From assembly GCA_902797965.1 (NCBI GenBank), contig CADBUY010000008.1, positions 1-64,000 on the forward strand: a DNA stretch of 64,000 nt. Direction: 5' to 3'. This DNA is from an uncultured bacterium. GTDB lineage: Bacteria > Cyanobacteriota > Vampirovibrionia > Gastranaerophilales > Gastranaerophilaceae. This document shows positions 33,656 through 42,328 of the stretch, one piece after another; position 1 is the stretch's first letter, and each line of letters starts with the position of its first letter. Below the pieces are notes generated by a model that did not search any database, was not told the origin of the DNA, and saw nothing but the letters and a program-made list of their open reading frames with translations. The position numbers were made by a program, and so were the translations under genes.

Positions 33656-34696
33656 TTACAACCCTACCGTAACATTAAGAGGTTGAGTCAGAGTTATTTC
33701 AATCTCTGTAAACGATGGAATTTCAGCATCAACACCTCTTTCTGCTGTGGAATAAATTACAGAAGAACCGGCACCAACTCCTGCACCTATTGCAACATTT
33801 CTACCTATATGATCTCCACCGGATATTGCACCAACCAGTAGTCCGACTAATGCACCTGCGATTGCCGCGCCTGCTGCACTTTTTAAACTATCACCGGCTT
33901 TACCTTCGTTTGATACGGTAAAATCAATTTCTTCCGTAGAAATGTTGTAGGTTTTTTGTTCGGGAGTGACAAGCTGAGTAAAGTTTATAACTACTTTACC
34001 GTTTCTGGAACCATAAGTTGCAGGTCTTGCTTTAGTAAGTGTTCCATAAACAAGGCTTCCCTGAGGTGCAACCTCCTGACCGTTATATGTTAAACTATTT
34101 GTTAATACTGCAACAATTTGATCACCTTTTGCGGCTGTCGCAGTATTAATTGCATTTTGCAAATATGCCTGAAATTTTGTTCCAGCTGAGAGCTGAGTAA
34201 CATATCCTTTGTATGTGTTAGGCTGCTGGTATTGCTGTGAACTTTGAGTCGGTGGCTCAAATGCGTTTTGCTGAGGTTCTTCAAAGTTATATGTCTTTTT
34301 TAAGACTTCTGTTGTAGAAGTAATCTCTTTTGCCAGATTTTCATATATTTCTAACAGGCTTGTGTTGAAAGACTGTTCAACCGTCAAACCAAGTTTTTTA
34401 AACTCTTTCAAAATTGCTTTGTTAACTTTTTGGCTATCTTCAGACTGAAAATAGTAAAACATATTATTACCGCTCTGCTGAATTATGGCAACGGCATAAT
34501 CATCACCCTTTTGAGAAATACCATAATAAGGGTTTTGTTTTGTCAAATAAAAATTATTCTCAGTATAGCATTTTTCAACAATAGGCTTTGCTTCTGATGT
34601 TTTTATTCCTTTTACATAATATAGAGCATTTGCTGCATAACAATTACTTGTTAGTGCAAAACAAAAAGTTAAGAATAGTGCAATCAGTCTTTTCAT
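33656..34696 (-). CDS. Exported protein with VirB10/TrbI-like beta domain
   Basis: A 346-residue protein with a signal peptide (1-21, cut after CYAA). A Gln/Pro-rich linker leads to about 175-290, which resembles the VirB10/TrbI beta-barrel: SAGTKFQAYLQNAINTAT, then GDQIVAVLTNSL, VAPQGSLVYGTL and GKVVINFTQL. A glycine-rich hydrophobic stretch follows (AAGAAIAGALVGLLVGAISGG), possibly inserting in a membrane, as with the antenna of VirB10. No other type IV secretion genes are present. The assignment is by pattern only. Confidence 0.65.
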   Translation of the reverse strand: MKRLIALFLTFCFALTSNCYAANALYYVKGIKTSEAKPIVEKCYTENNFYLTKQNPYYGISQKGDDYAVAIIQQSGNNMFYYFQSEDSQKVNKAILKEFKKLGLTVEQSFNTSLLEIYENLAKEITSTTEVLKKTYNFEEPQQNAFEPPTQSSQQYQQPNTYKGYVTQLSAGTKFQAYLQNAINTATAAKGDQIVAVLTNSLTYNGQEVAPQGSLVYGTLTKARPATYGSRNGKVVINFTQLVTPEQKTYNISTEEIDFTVSNEGKAGDSLKSAAGAAIAGALVGLLVGAISGGDHIGRNVAIGAGVGAGSSVIYSTAERGVDAEIPSFTEIEITLTQPLNVTVGL

Positions 34697-34968
34697 TATT
34701 TTTTTGCTCCATCTGTATTGATTACAGTTTCAGTAACTTGTTTTGTCGTAGTCATAGAACCGTCTTTATTAATTTTGAAAAGATATTCTATTGTATTAAC
34801 AGAAAATGGTTCATGCATATCAGGCTGTGCAAAACATATCCATAATGTTATTGATACAACTATTGCAAGAATAAAAAATAAAACTATTTTTAATCCGAAT
34901 TTTATCAACTTTATAAGTAATAGAGCAACAACTATAACAATAGCTATGCCTATAAATCCTAATTCCAT
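34696..34968 (-). CDS. Small membrane protein (90 aa)
   Basis: The first 50 residues are two closely spaced hydrophobic segments (IAIVIVVALLLIKLI and IVLFFILAIVVSITLWICF); the last 40 are polar. AAAGGAC precedes the ATG. Its stop overlaps the next gene's start (TAATG), so translation is coupled with the VirB10-like gene. Function unknown. Confidence 0.72.
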   Translation of the reverse strand: MELGFIGIAIVIVVALLLIKLIKFGLKIVLFFILAIVVSITLWICFAQPDMHEPFSVNTIEYLFKINKDGSMTTTKQVTETVINTDGAKK

Positions 34969-35070
34969 ATATGTCCTTTCCTCTTATATTTATACTTACC
35001 TAATATTAATTATATTATTAAAACGATAAAATGGGAAAATGGTTCAAAATTTTTAACATAATTAGTTGTT

Positions 35071-35110
35071 ATACAAAAATACGCTCGATTACTCGAGCGT
35101 ATTTTTGTAT
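35071..35110. terminator. Bidirectional terminator after rpsG
   Basis: ATACAAAAATACGCTCGA - 4-nt loop - TCGAGCGTATTTTTGTAT, an 18-bp perfect stem. It closes the rpsL-rpsG transcript. Confidence 0.9.
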
Positions 35111-35133
35111 ATTATATGATTTACCCCTACCCC

Positions 35134-35604
35134 TTAGTATCTGTAGTGAGCAAATGCTTTGTTAGCTTCAGCCATTTTGTGGGTATCTTCACGTTTTTTG
35201 CAAGCCTGACCGCTTCCGTTCGAAGCATCAATCATTTCGTTAGTTAATTTTTCTACGAAAGATTTACCGCTTCTGTTCTTAGCAGCTGCAATAATCCAAG
35301 AAGATGCAAGTGCAAATCCTCTGTCAGGTTTAACATCAATAGGAACCTGGTAAGTTGAACCACCAATACGGCGTGCTTTAACTTCCAATAACGGAGTTGC
35401 ATTTGTAATAGCTTTTTGGAAAATTTCCAAGCCTTTTTCATTAGTTCTTTCTTCAATCTTAGCGATTGTAGCATAGAAAATTTTCTCTGCTAATGACTTT
35501 TTACCGCGTCTCATAACACGATTAACAAATTTAGATACATCTACGCTGTTATAAATAGGGTCAGCTGTAGGAATTCTTCTTTCAGGTTTAGATCTTCTAG
35601 ACAT
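35134..35604 (-). CDS. rpsG: 30S ribosomal protein S7
   Basis: 156 residues, the usual length. Family blocks RKPERRIPTADPIYNS-like start, VNRVMRRGKKSLAEKIFYAT, RRIGGSTYQVP and AAKNRSGKSFVEKLTNE are all present. S7 nucleates the 30S head. It overlaps rpsL by a TAATG junction. In most bacteria fusA and tuf follow; here a terminator follows directly. Confidence 0.98.
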   Translation of the reverse strand: MSRRSKPERRIPTADPIYNSVDVSKFVNRVMRRGKKSLAEKIFYATIAKIEERTNEKGLEIFQKAITNATPLLEVKARRIGGSTYQVPIDVKPDRGFALASSWIIAAAKNRSGKSFVEKLTNEMIDASNGSGQACKKREDTHKMAEANKAFAHYRY

Positions 35605-35987
35605 TATTTCTTACCTCCCTTAGCTCTCTTAGCACCATATTTAGAACGGCTTTGTGTTCTGTTAGCAACACCTGCTGTATCTAAAGTACCACGAACGATG
35701 TGATATCTTACACCCGGAAGGTCTTTAACCCTTCCGCCTCTGATTAGAACAACACTGTGTTCTTGAAGGTTGTGACCGATACCCGGAATATATGAAGTAA
35801 CTTCAAATCCGTTAGTTAATCTGACTCTGGCAACCTTTCTCAAAGCTGAGTTAGGTTTTTTAGGGGTTGTTGTGTAAACCCTTGTGCATACGCCGCGTCT
35901 TTGTGGACAATCCATAAGAGCCGGCGATTTGGTTTTGTCATGCAGCTTTTTACGTTCTTGGCGAACCAGCTGATTCATTGTAGGCAT
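35604..35987 (-). CDS. rpsL: 30S ribosomal protein S12
   Basis: 127 residues from ATG 35987, chosen because AGGAG stands before it; the frame is open further upstream. The decoding-centre loop [20 protein letters not shown] and [13 protein letters not shown] are conserved. The lysine corresponding to K42/K43 is kept (no streptomycin-resistance change at that place). A sigma-70 promoter about 210 nt upstream leaves a long leader. Confidence 0.98.
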   Translation of the reverse strand: MPTMNQLVRQERKKLHDKTKSPALMDCPQRRGVCTRVYTTTPKKPNSALRKVARVRLTNGFEVTSYIPGIGHNLQEHSVVLIRGGRVKDLPGVRYHIVRGTLDTAGVANRTQSRSKYGAKRAKGGKK

Positions 35988-36198
35988 AACTTTTTCTCCT
36001 TTATGCTTTTCTTGTAGTACCATATTTGAGAGAAATATTCACTGCTATAATAAAACGCTAGGCTAGTAGTTTTAATAAAAGCGGGATATATTTACCCCCA
36101 TTTTAGATAAATATAGGTTTGAAGTTTCATTTCCAACCCTAACATTTACCCCCCTGAGCCGTCAAATCCGGCAAGAAAATTTCGACTAGGGTAACATA
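35988..36198 (-). other. Long leader of the rpsL-rpsG mRNA
   Basis: The 200-odd bases between the promoter and rpsL contain no gene. They hold two copies of GGGGTAAAT (36144-36152 and 36090-36098) and the hairpin TTGCCGGATTTGACGGC-like stretch (about 36160-36172). An autoregulatory site for S7 or S12 is possible but not shown. Confidence 0.4.
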
Positions 36199-36227
36199 AT
36201 ATTAAAATGAACAAAGTTCTGTGTCAA
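36199..36227 (-). promoter_or_regulatory. Sigma-70 promoter of rpsL-rpsG
   Basis: On the minus strand TTGACA - 17 nt - TAATAT: a near-consensus promoter with optimal spacing. Confidence 0.82.
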
Positions 36228-36298
36228 TAAACTTGTACCTCTTTAATAACTATTGTAAAGTAATATAAACAATTACTGATGTTGAGATAACAAATTGT

Positions 36299-36327
36299 TT
36301 GCATGACAACACTATACTTATTATAAT
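36299..36327 (+). promoter_or_regulatory. Sigma-70 promoter of the hemolysin-III-like gene
   Basis: TTGCAT - 17 nt - TATAAT, 27 nt before ATG 36354; divergent from the rpsL promoter. Confidence 0.75.
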
Positions 36328-36353
36328 GATAAAATAAAACCGAGGATAAAAGA

Positions 36354-36986
36354 ATGAAAGCAGAACCTAAGTACACACCTATAGAAGAATTTTTGAATGC
36401 ATTTACACATTCGATAGGAGCGTTGTTTTCTATATATGCCATAGTTATGCTTGCAGTCGCTTCTCATAATGCGGTGGAAGCATCGTCAACGGCTATATTT
36501 GGAGCTACATTATTTATTTTGTTTCAGTCATCAGCGCTTTATCATGCAATGGTTAATGAAACTGCAAAAAAAGTTTTTCAGAAGATTGACCATAGTGCAA
36601 TTTTTATGCTGATTGCAGGAACATATACCCCGATACTTTTGCTGGTAGTTCCATTTCCTTTGTCGGTTGCACTTCTTGCTATGACATGGTATTTGGCAAT
36701 AACAGGAATTATTTATTCTTGCTTAACTCTTAAATTTAAATATCTTTCAACCGGTTTATATCTTGTAATGGGCTGGCTGTCATTATTTTTATTCTATGCA
36801 ATATGGAATAATGCAAGTCACCTGTCAGTTTGGCTATTGTTGCTTGGTGGTTTATTTTATTCCGTAGGATGTATATTTTATCTTTGGAAGAAAAAATATA
36901 TGCACAGTATTTGGCATTTGTTTGTTATAGCAGGAGCTGTGGCTCACTATCTTTCTATTATGGAAATATTAAAAACTATTGGTTAA
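36354..36986 (+). CDS. trhA: Hemolysin III/PAQR family membrane protein (TrhA-like)
   Basis: A 210-residue protein with seven hydrophobic segments. Family motifs: EEFLNAFTHSIGALFS (E...H near the first span), SSALYHAM, KKVFQKIDHSAIFMLIAGTYTP and, near the end, SIWHLFVIAGAVAHYL; these His and Asp residues form the metal site in PAQR proteins. Bacterial TrhA is linked to membrane homeostasis rather than true haemolysis. It is monocistronic. Confidence 0.92.
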   Translation: MKAEPKYTPIEEFLNAFTHSIGALFSIYAIVMLAVASHNAVEASSTAIFGATLFILFQSSALYHAMVNETAKKVFQKIDHSAIFMLIAGTYTPILLLVVPFPLSVALLAMTWYLAITGIIYSCLTLKFKYLSTGLYLVMGWLSLFLFYAIWNNASHLSVWLLLLGGLFYSVGCIFYLWKKKYMHSIWHLFVIAGAVAHYLSIMEILKTIG

Positions 36987-37046
36987 TAAACAAACAAACA
37001 CACACCCATACCATCCCTAAAAAGGGAGGGTCAAAAAATAAAGCAA

Positions 37047-37080
37047 AAAAAAGACCTTTTTTATTAAAAAGGTCTTTTTT
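37047..37080. terminator. Bidirectional terminator between convergent genes
   Basis: AAAAAAGACCTTTTT-tatt-AAAAAGGTCTTTTTT, shared by the hemolysin-III-like gene and the small protein gene on the other strand. Confidence 0.85.
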
Positions 37081-37096
37081 GTATTTTAAATTTTTA

Positions 37097-37342
37097 TTAT
37101 GCAATTACATGAAAATTGTATTCTTCAGGATTTCTGTGAGCTAAACCAACTCCATCCTGACCCATTGCAACTCTTGTACCGTCAGTATCAGTTGTATAAG
37201 AATGATTTTGTGGAATGCTTATACCATATTCATTACCTGTAGAAACAGGAGCAACTTTCGGTTGAAAACTGGGTAATGTACCAAGTCTGCCGATCTGGAA
37301 TTGTTCATTTTGATTAATTGGATTAAAGTTTACGCCTGCCAT
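37097..37342 (-). CDS. Small protein (81 aa) under the two-part promoter
   Basis: An 81-residue polar protein (begins MAGVNFNPINQNEQFQIGRL). VNFNP at 4-8 is near to but not the FKA motif. The tail (MGQDGVGLAHRNPEEYNF) is Gly/Asn-rich, with no membrane segment. No family is recognised. The two-part promoter ends 28 nt upstream and a terminator follows, so it forms a complete small transcription unit. Confidence 0.72.
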   Translation of the reverse strand: MAGVNFNPINQNEQFQIGRLGTLPSFQPKVAPVSTGNEYGISIPQNHSYTTDTDGTRVAMGQDGVGLAHRNPEEYNFHVIA

Positions 37343-37369
37343 TATAAATATACCTATTTATTTCTATGT

Positions 37370-37406
37370 ACATATATATAAAGTATTTGACAAGAAAAAA
37401 ATTGCT
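37370..37406 (-). promoter_or_regulatory. Two-part promoter element (AGCAATTT-N13-TACTTTATATATATG)
   Basis: Minus strand: AGCAATTT (37406-37399), 13 nt, TACTTTATATATATG. One base differs from GGCAATTT; the second half is close to consensus. Confidence 0.72.
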
Positions 37407-37458
37407 ATTTTTGTAAATCACTGTTTACAAAAGTTAACAATAATTTTATAATAGTATT

Positions 37459-38322
37459 ATGATTCTTAAACAAGACGACACTATTGGAATAATAGCTTTA
37501 TCAGGCGATTGCGAGAAAGAGAAAGTTGAAAAAGCAAAGACCTATTTTGAGGGTTTAGGGTATAGAGTAAGGCTTTCCGAAAATATTTATGAGCAAAATC
37601 GTTATCTTGCAGGAACTGATGAAAAAAAAGTAGACGAATTACACGATTTTTTTGAGGATTCTGATATAAAACTTATATTATGCGCAAGGGGCGGATATGG
37701 TGGCATCAGGCTTATAAATAAGATAAATTACAGACTCATCAAAAAGAATCCAAAGCCATTTTGCGGTTTTTCAGATGTAACATCGTTGTTATTAATGATA
37801 AACAGAAATTCAGGAATTGTTACTTATCATTCACCGATGGCTTGTTCTGACTTTGGTTCGGATAAAGTTAATGAAGCAACAAAATCAAATTTTTTCAGTG
37901 CCATATCAGATGAATCATTATCTTTTAAAGGCGATAAAGTATACAATAACGGTTTTGCACAGGGTATTTTAATTGGAGGGAATCTTGCTACTGTTGCATC
38001 TTTGTGCGGACAAAATTTTATTCCGGATGAAAACTTTATCTTTTTTGCTGAAGATTTGAATGAACCCGTCTACAAAATAGATAAAATGTTTCAACAGTTG
38101 TTAAATCTTAAAAAATTCACTAAAAATTGTAAGGGAATAATACTGGGTGATTTCCTTGGTGTTGATAATGAAGAATGGCTTGAAGATTATTTTAAAGAAT
38201 TAGGCTTGCGGCTTGGAATTCCGATGGTTGGCGGATATAAAATAACGCATGCTGATGAAAAAATTACTTTGCCAATCGGAAAATTTGCGCAATTAAATGA
38301 AAAAACTCTCATAATACCTTAA
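37459..38322 (+). CDS. ldcA: LD-carboxypeptidase (peptidase family S66)
   Basis: A cytoplasmic serine peptidase that trims the terminal D-Ala of tetrapeptide muropeptides during wall recycling. The nucleophile Ser105 is in GFSDVTSL, with Glu198 (FAEDLNEPVYKIDKM) and His264 (YKITHADEK) completing the S66 triad. CARGGYGGIRL is the family's oxyanion region. 287 residues, normal length. No signal peptide. Confidence 0.92.
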   Translation: MILKQDDTIGIIALSGDCEKEKVEKAKTYFEGLGYRVRLSENIYEQNRYLAGTDEKKVDELHDFFEDSDIKLILCARGGYGGIRLINKINYRLIKKNPKPFCGFSDVTSLLLMINRNSGIVTYHSPMACSDFGSDKVNEATKSNFFSAISDESLSFKGDKVYNNGFAQGILIGGNLATVASLCGQNFIPDENFIFFAEDLNEPVYKIDKMFQQLLNLKKFTKNCKGIILGDFLGVDNEEWLEDYFKELGLRLGIPMVGGYKITHADEKITLPIGKFAQLNEKTLIIP

Positions 38323-38324
38323 AG

Positions 38325-39074
38325 CTAGAGTCTTATAGTACGGAAGATTGTTGAATATTTGTGACCGCCGTAGTATATAATCAGCGATACAAAATAATTT
38401 TCAAGATCGTTAACTTCAAGGTAGCTCTTAACAGGTTCTTTTCTCTTTGAGCTTTTGACTTTTCCTACTGTTTTTAAAATGCCCATGTGAATTTTTTGTG
38501 ATTTGGTAAGTTTTGGTTTCGGTATATGCTGATCATAGAATTTTTCAGGTGTATAATCTCTGTCATACACAGGTATTATATGCATAACTACACCATTTTG
38601 CTTAAAGAGAATATACCATTTCCCTTTGTGTTCTCTTGGTGTTAATAAGTAGTATCCGGGTTCAATTGTTTGGTTTTTAAAATATATTGCAGAATTTAAC
38701 CTCAAAAGCGGATATACTGACCATGCTGCATCTTTTGTATCATAATATTGATCAGGGTCAATATTATGCAGATAAGAAAAATTGGCAGGCTCTAAGTTGT
38801 TGTATATTTCAGAATAATTCTTTGTTGGTTTTACAGACTCGGAACTACCTAAGTTTGTGTTATTCTCATCAGAAAAAGTATGATATGGTACATCTTCATC
38901 TTCTCTAATGTCAGATTCTTTTCGGTAATTTGGTGTTATTTCGTCATCATCAGGAGCATTTGGGTCAATATCATCATAAAACCCCGGTGGAGTTCCCACA
39001 TAACCTCTATCATCTGCAAATGTAATTGCAGGAACAAGTAATGAAAGTAATAGAATTAATAAAAACTTTTTCAT
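38325..39074 (-). CDS. Exported hypothetical protein
   Basis: A 249-residue protein with a clear signal peptide (MKKFLLILLLSLLVPAITFA, cut before DD). The first part of the mature protein is acidic and Pro/Asp/Asn-rich; the second (PLLRLNSAIYFKNQTIEPGYYLLTPRE...) is beta-rich and ends in a positively charged segment. No known family. ATG 39074 chosen because the signal peptide starts there; no strong ribosome-binding site. It converges on ldcA with a 2-bp gap. Confidence 0.72.
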   Translation of the reverse strand: MKKFLLILLLSLLVPAITFADDRGYVGTPPGFYDDIDPNAPDDDEITPNYRKESDIREDEDVPYHTFSDENNTNLGSSESVKPTKNYSEIYNNLEPANFSYLHNIDPDQYYDTKDAAWSVYPLLRLNSAIYFKNQTIEPGYYLLTPREHKGKWYILFKQNGVVMHIIPVYDRDYTPEKFYDQHIPKPKLTKSQKIHMGILKTVGKVKSSKRKEPVKSYLEVNDLENYFVSLIIYYGGHKYSTIFRTIRL

Positions 39075-39257
39075 ACTATTAATTTTAATGACTATTAAAT
39101 TAAAATCAATCAACTGTATAAATTAAATAAATGTATGCGAGATGCAGAATTTAATTTTTTCACTTTCTTATAAATCTTTACTTAAAACTTTACATTTACC
39201 CCTGTTTGGGTTACATATAAAATATAATATTAAAGATATTAATAGGGAGATAATAAA

Positions 39258-41036
39258 TTGAAAACAAGTATGAAATCGACTAATTGCGGGGAATTAAACT
39301 TAAGCAATTTAGATCAGGAATTAACACTTTGCGGATGGGTTTCAACCGTTCGTGATTTAGGCGGAATTTTGTTTATTGAACTTCGTGACAGAAGCGGATT
39401 TTTCCAGCTTGTAGCGAACCCTCAGGTTAATCCTCAGGTTCATGAAGTATTTTCAAAAGTAAGAAGCGAGTATGTAATTCAGGTTACAGGTAAAGTATCA
39501 AAAAGACCAGAAGAAACTTATAATGAAAAATATCCTACAGGGCAAGTAGAAATGTATCCAGCTGAAGTTAAGATACTTTCAGAGTCTAAAGTGCTTCCAT
39601 TTGTCTTAGGCGATGAAAATGTTTCAGAAGATGTTCGTTTAAAATATCGTTATCTTGATATCAGAAACGAAAAAATGCTTAACAATTTGAAAGTTAGACA
39701 TAATATCGTTCAAGCGGTTAGAAACTACTTAAACAACAAAGAATTCTTAGAAGTTGAAACACCTATTTTAATTAAGACAACACCGGAAGGTGCAAGAGAT
39801 TATCTTGTTCCTTCACGTGTTCAGCCGGGTAAGTTTTTCGCACTTCCGCAATCACCACAAATCTTTAAACAATTATTGATGGTTGGCGGAATTGAAAGAT
39901 ATTATCAAATAGCTAAATGTTTCAGAGATGAAGACCTGAGAGCTGACAGACAGCCTGAATTTACTCAGATTGATATGGAATTATCGTTTGTTCAACAACA
40001 AGATGTTATTGAAGTTGTTGAAGGTCTGTTAGTTGATGCGTTTAAAGCAGCAGGAGTAGATATTAAGCCTCCATTCATTCAAATGCCTTGGCAAGAAGCA
40101 ATGGACAGATATGGTTCAGATAAACCGGATACAAGATTTGGTCTTGAATTGTTTGATATTGGCGATATAATCTTAGAATCTAATTTTGATATTGTTAAAA
40201 ACACCCTTCTTAACGGTGGTATCGTTCGTGGTATCAAGATTGAAGGCGGTGCTAAATACTCAAGAAAAGATATTGACGATATTACAAAACTTGCAGTATC
40301 ATTTGGTGCTAAAGCATTAGCAAACATTATTTATCAGGAAGACGGAACAGCTAAATCACCTGTACTCAAGTTCGTTACTGAAGAACAAGCTAAAGCTATT
40401 CAGGAAAGAGCAGGTGCTAAAGCAGGTGATATAATCTTCTTTGTAGCAGATAAACCAAAACTGGTTTATGACGTTATGGGCAGATTAAGACTTCATTTTG
40501 GTAAATCATTGAATTTAATTGATGAAAGCAAGCATAATCTTCTTTGGGTTGTTGATTTCCCAATGTTTGAATACTCTGAGGAAGAAGGCAGATATATGGC
40601 AATGCACCACCCATTTACGTCTCCAAACTTAAACGATTTAGACAAGCTAGATAGTGGCGATTTAGGCAATGTTAAATCAATCGCTTATGATATCGTTTAT
40701 AACGGTACTGAATTAGGTGGAGGTTCAGTGAGAATTCACTCTTCAGAAGTTCAAAAGAAAATCTTTAAAGCATTAGGCTTAACAGAAGAAGAAGCAACAG
40801 AAAAATTCGGGTTTATGGTTAATGCTCTTCAATATGGTACTCCGCCGCACGCAGGTTTGGCAATCGGTTTGGATAGACTTGTTGCACTATTATGCAGAAC
40901 AGAATCCATTCGTGACGTTATCGCATTCCCGAAAAATGCAAGTGCAAAATGCTTGATGTCTGATGCTCCGGGGGAAGCTTCTCTTCAGCAAATGAGAGAA
41001 CTCCATATAAAGAGTACTGTTCAAAAACAGAGTTAG
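39258..41036 (+). CDS. aspS: Aspartate-tRNA ligase (bacterial type)
   Basis: 592 residues. OB-fold anticodon domain at the N terminus (LCGWVSTVRDLGGILFIELRD), class II motif 2 (FRDEDLRADRQPEFTQ), the bacterial GAD insertion in the middle and motif 3 (GLAIGLDRLVALL). TTG start 39258 is favoured by GGGAG upstream; the first ATG four codons on lacks one. If the organism has no asparaginyl-tRNA synthetase this enzyme could also charge tRNA-Asn; the window cannot tell. Confidence 0.97.
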   Translation: MKTSMKSTNCGELNLSNLDQELTLCGWVSTVRDLGGILFIELRDRSGFFQLVANPQVNPQVHEVFSKVRSEYVIQVTGKVSKRPEETYNEKYPTGQVEMYPAEVKILSESKVLPFVLGDENVSEDVRLKYRYLDIRNEKMLNNLKVRHNIVQAVRNYLNNKEFLEVETPILIKTTPEGARDYLVPSRVQPGKFFALPQSPQIFKQLLMVGGIERYYQIAKCFRDEDLRADRQPEFTQIDMELSFVQQQDVIEVVEGLLVDAFKAAGVDIKPPFIQMPWQEAMDRYGSDKPDTRFGLELFDIGDIILESNFDIVKNTLLNGGIVRGIKIEGGAKYSRKDIDDITKLAVSFGAKALANIIYQEDGTAKSPVLKFVTEEQAKAIQERAGAKAGDIIFFVADKPKLVYDVMGRLRLHFGKSLNLIDESKHNLLWVVDFPMFEYSEEEGRYMAMHHPFTSPNLNDLDKLDSGDLGNVKSIAYDIVYNGTELGGGSVRIHSSEVQKKIFKALGLTEEEATEKFGFMVNALQYGTPPHAGLAIGLDRLVALLCRTESIRDVIAFPKNASAKCLMSDAPGEASLQQMRELHIKSTVQKQS

Positions 41037-41065
41037 CGTAAATATAAGTAAATATTATAAAAAGA

Positions 41066-41090
41066 AGCCTGCTATGTATAGCAGGCTTTT
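41066..41090. terminator. Terminator after aspS
   Basis: AGCCTGCTA-4 nt-TAGCAGGCT followed by TTT, flanked by an A-run so it may serve both strands. Confidence 0.8.
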
Positions 41091-41129
41091 AAAATTCTCT
41101 ATTATCCATCTTACATCATCATAATCTTA

Positions 41130-42131
41130 CTATCCTGTACACCAATCAAATACATTCATTGAATCTTGAATTATTGATTTGATTGATTCCATTTCTGTAT
41201 TAATAGCTTCAAGTTCTGTTGACAAGTCACTGATTTCCAAATCTAACCAGCCTTCTTTTTCGCTTATAGCTTCTTTTTCTGAATTATACCAAGCTGTAAC
41301 TTCTTCTCTGACATTTGAGTCAGTTCTTTCAAGAACAAGACCACTTGTTACAAAGTAACTAAGAGAAGAGTCAGGTTTATAAGCACCGGCTGTATCAATT
41401 TGTTCCAGTTGGAATATTCCTGTTACAAGAGCATCACTAACGTAACTGCTATTATGTTCCATTTCTTTGTTGTACTCAGTTGTCCAACCATTCATAGCAG
41501 CAGCCTGAAAGATTGGATAGAAGTAATTTACAATAGTTTCTAATTTACTTGAAATAGTATCTGTGTTATCTTGTGTTCCACCGGTTGAAACAACTTCTCC
41601 TGATTTGGTTTTTTCAGTTCTTGCTCCGCCTTCCCAAGTAGAAGATACTGTTTTATTATTAATGACATCTTTAAAATCTTCTGCTGAGTAACTTCCCCAT
41701 AACTGGTGAAGTATTTCAGGTATTTTATCAATAGAGAAAGTACCGCCTCTACCGTTTCCGTCTATGCAGCCGCTTCCCAGAACACTTTGCAATATTCCTG
41801 CATAGCGGTCACTCATAACAACAAGACCGTTACTATCAGTCAAAACCATAGAGTTATCCTTTTTCATTCCGGAAGAATCGCCTTTGAGAAGTTTACTGAT
41901 TGTATCAAGACCATTACCCATTAAATAACCATAGTCCATCATATTGTATTGACCATTGTTATAATATGAAATAGTCTTAGCTTTTAATTTTGCATAGTAT
42001 TCTTTAGACAAGTCGGATTGTTGGCGTGTTAAAGCCATCTTCTCCATGGAGTTGATAGAAATATTATATTCAACGTCACTTTTACGTCCCGTTAAAAATA
42101 AATATCTGGATTGTGATGCTGCAAGACACAT
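41130..42131 (-). CDS. Sigma-28-controlled protein, putative flagellar/secretion-related
   Basis: A 333-residue protein of unknown function. The N terminus (MCLAASQSRYLFLTGRKSDV) and a C-terminal coiled coil (EKEGWLDLEISDLSTELEAI and on, up to 325) sandwich a Ser/Gly/Thr-rich middle. Helical ends with a variable centre are typical of flagellar axial and some secreted proteins. A perfect sigma-28 promoter lies 43 nt upstream (42175-42201), the strongest hint to its role. There is no signal peptide, in keeping with flagellar-type export. No flagellar genes are present in the window. Confidence 0.75.
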   Translation of the reverse strand: MCLAASQSRYLFLTGRKSDVEYNISINSMEKMALTRQQSDLSKEYYAKLKAKTISYYNNGQYNMMDYGYLMGNGLDTISKLLKGDSSGMKKDNSMVLTDSNGLVVMSDRYAGILQSVLGSGCIDGNGRGGTFSIDKIPEILHQLWGSYSAEDFKDVINNKTVSSTWEGGARTEKTKSGEVVSTGGTQDNTDTISSKLETIVNYFYPIFQAAAMNGWTTEYNKEMEHNSSYVSDALVTGIFQLEQIDTAGAYKPDSSLSYFVTSGLVLERTDSNVREEVTAWYNSEKEAISEKEGWLDLEISDLSTELEAINTEMESIKSIIQDSMNVFDWCTG

Positions 42132-42174
42132 ATTTCTTTTCCTATTTCCTTTTGTTGTCCCTTTTATATTATTG

Positions 42175-42201
42175 TTATCGGCATATTTTTCTAAAACTTT
42201 A
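42175..42201 (-). promoter_or_regulatory. Sigma-28 (FliA) promoter
   Basis: Minus strand: TAAAGTTT - 11 nt - GCCGATAA, identical to the sigma-28 consensus known from flagellar genes in many bacteria. It faces the 333-aa gene. Confidence 0.88.
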
Positions 42202-42259
42202 GTAAAAAAGCCATATATAATTAAATATTGTTACATATCTTTACAAAAACGATAAAAAA

Positions 42260-42297
42260 AGCAATTATGTTGCAGAATTTGTTTTTTATATATTAGA
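42260..42297 (+). promoter_or_regulatory. Two-part promoter element upstream of the AAA+ pair
   Basis: AGCAATTA (42260-42267), 13 nt, GTTTTTTATATATTAGA. The weakest of the seven in sequence, but spacing and distance to the start (32 nt) fit. Confidence 0.55.
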
Positions 42298-42328
42298 AGG
42301 CATAAATGTGTGTAAAGGAATATTGTGT

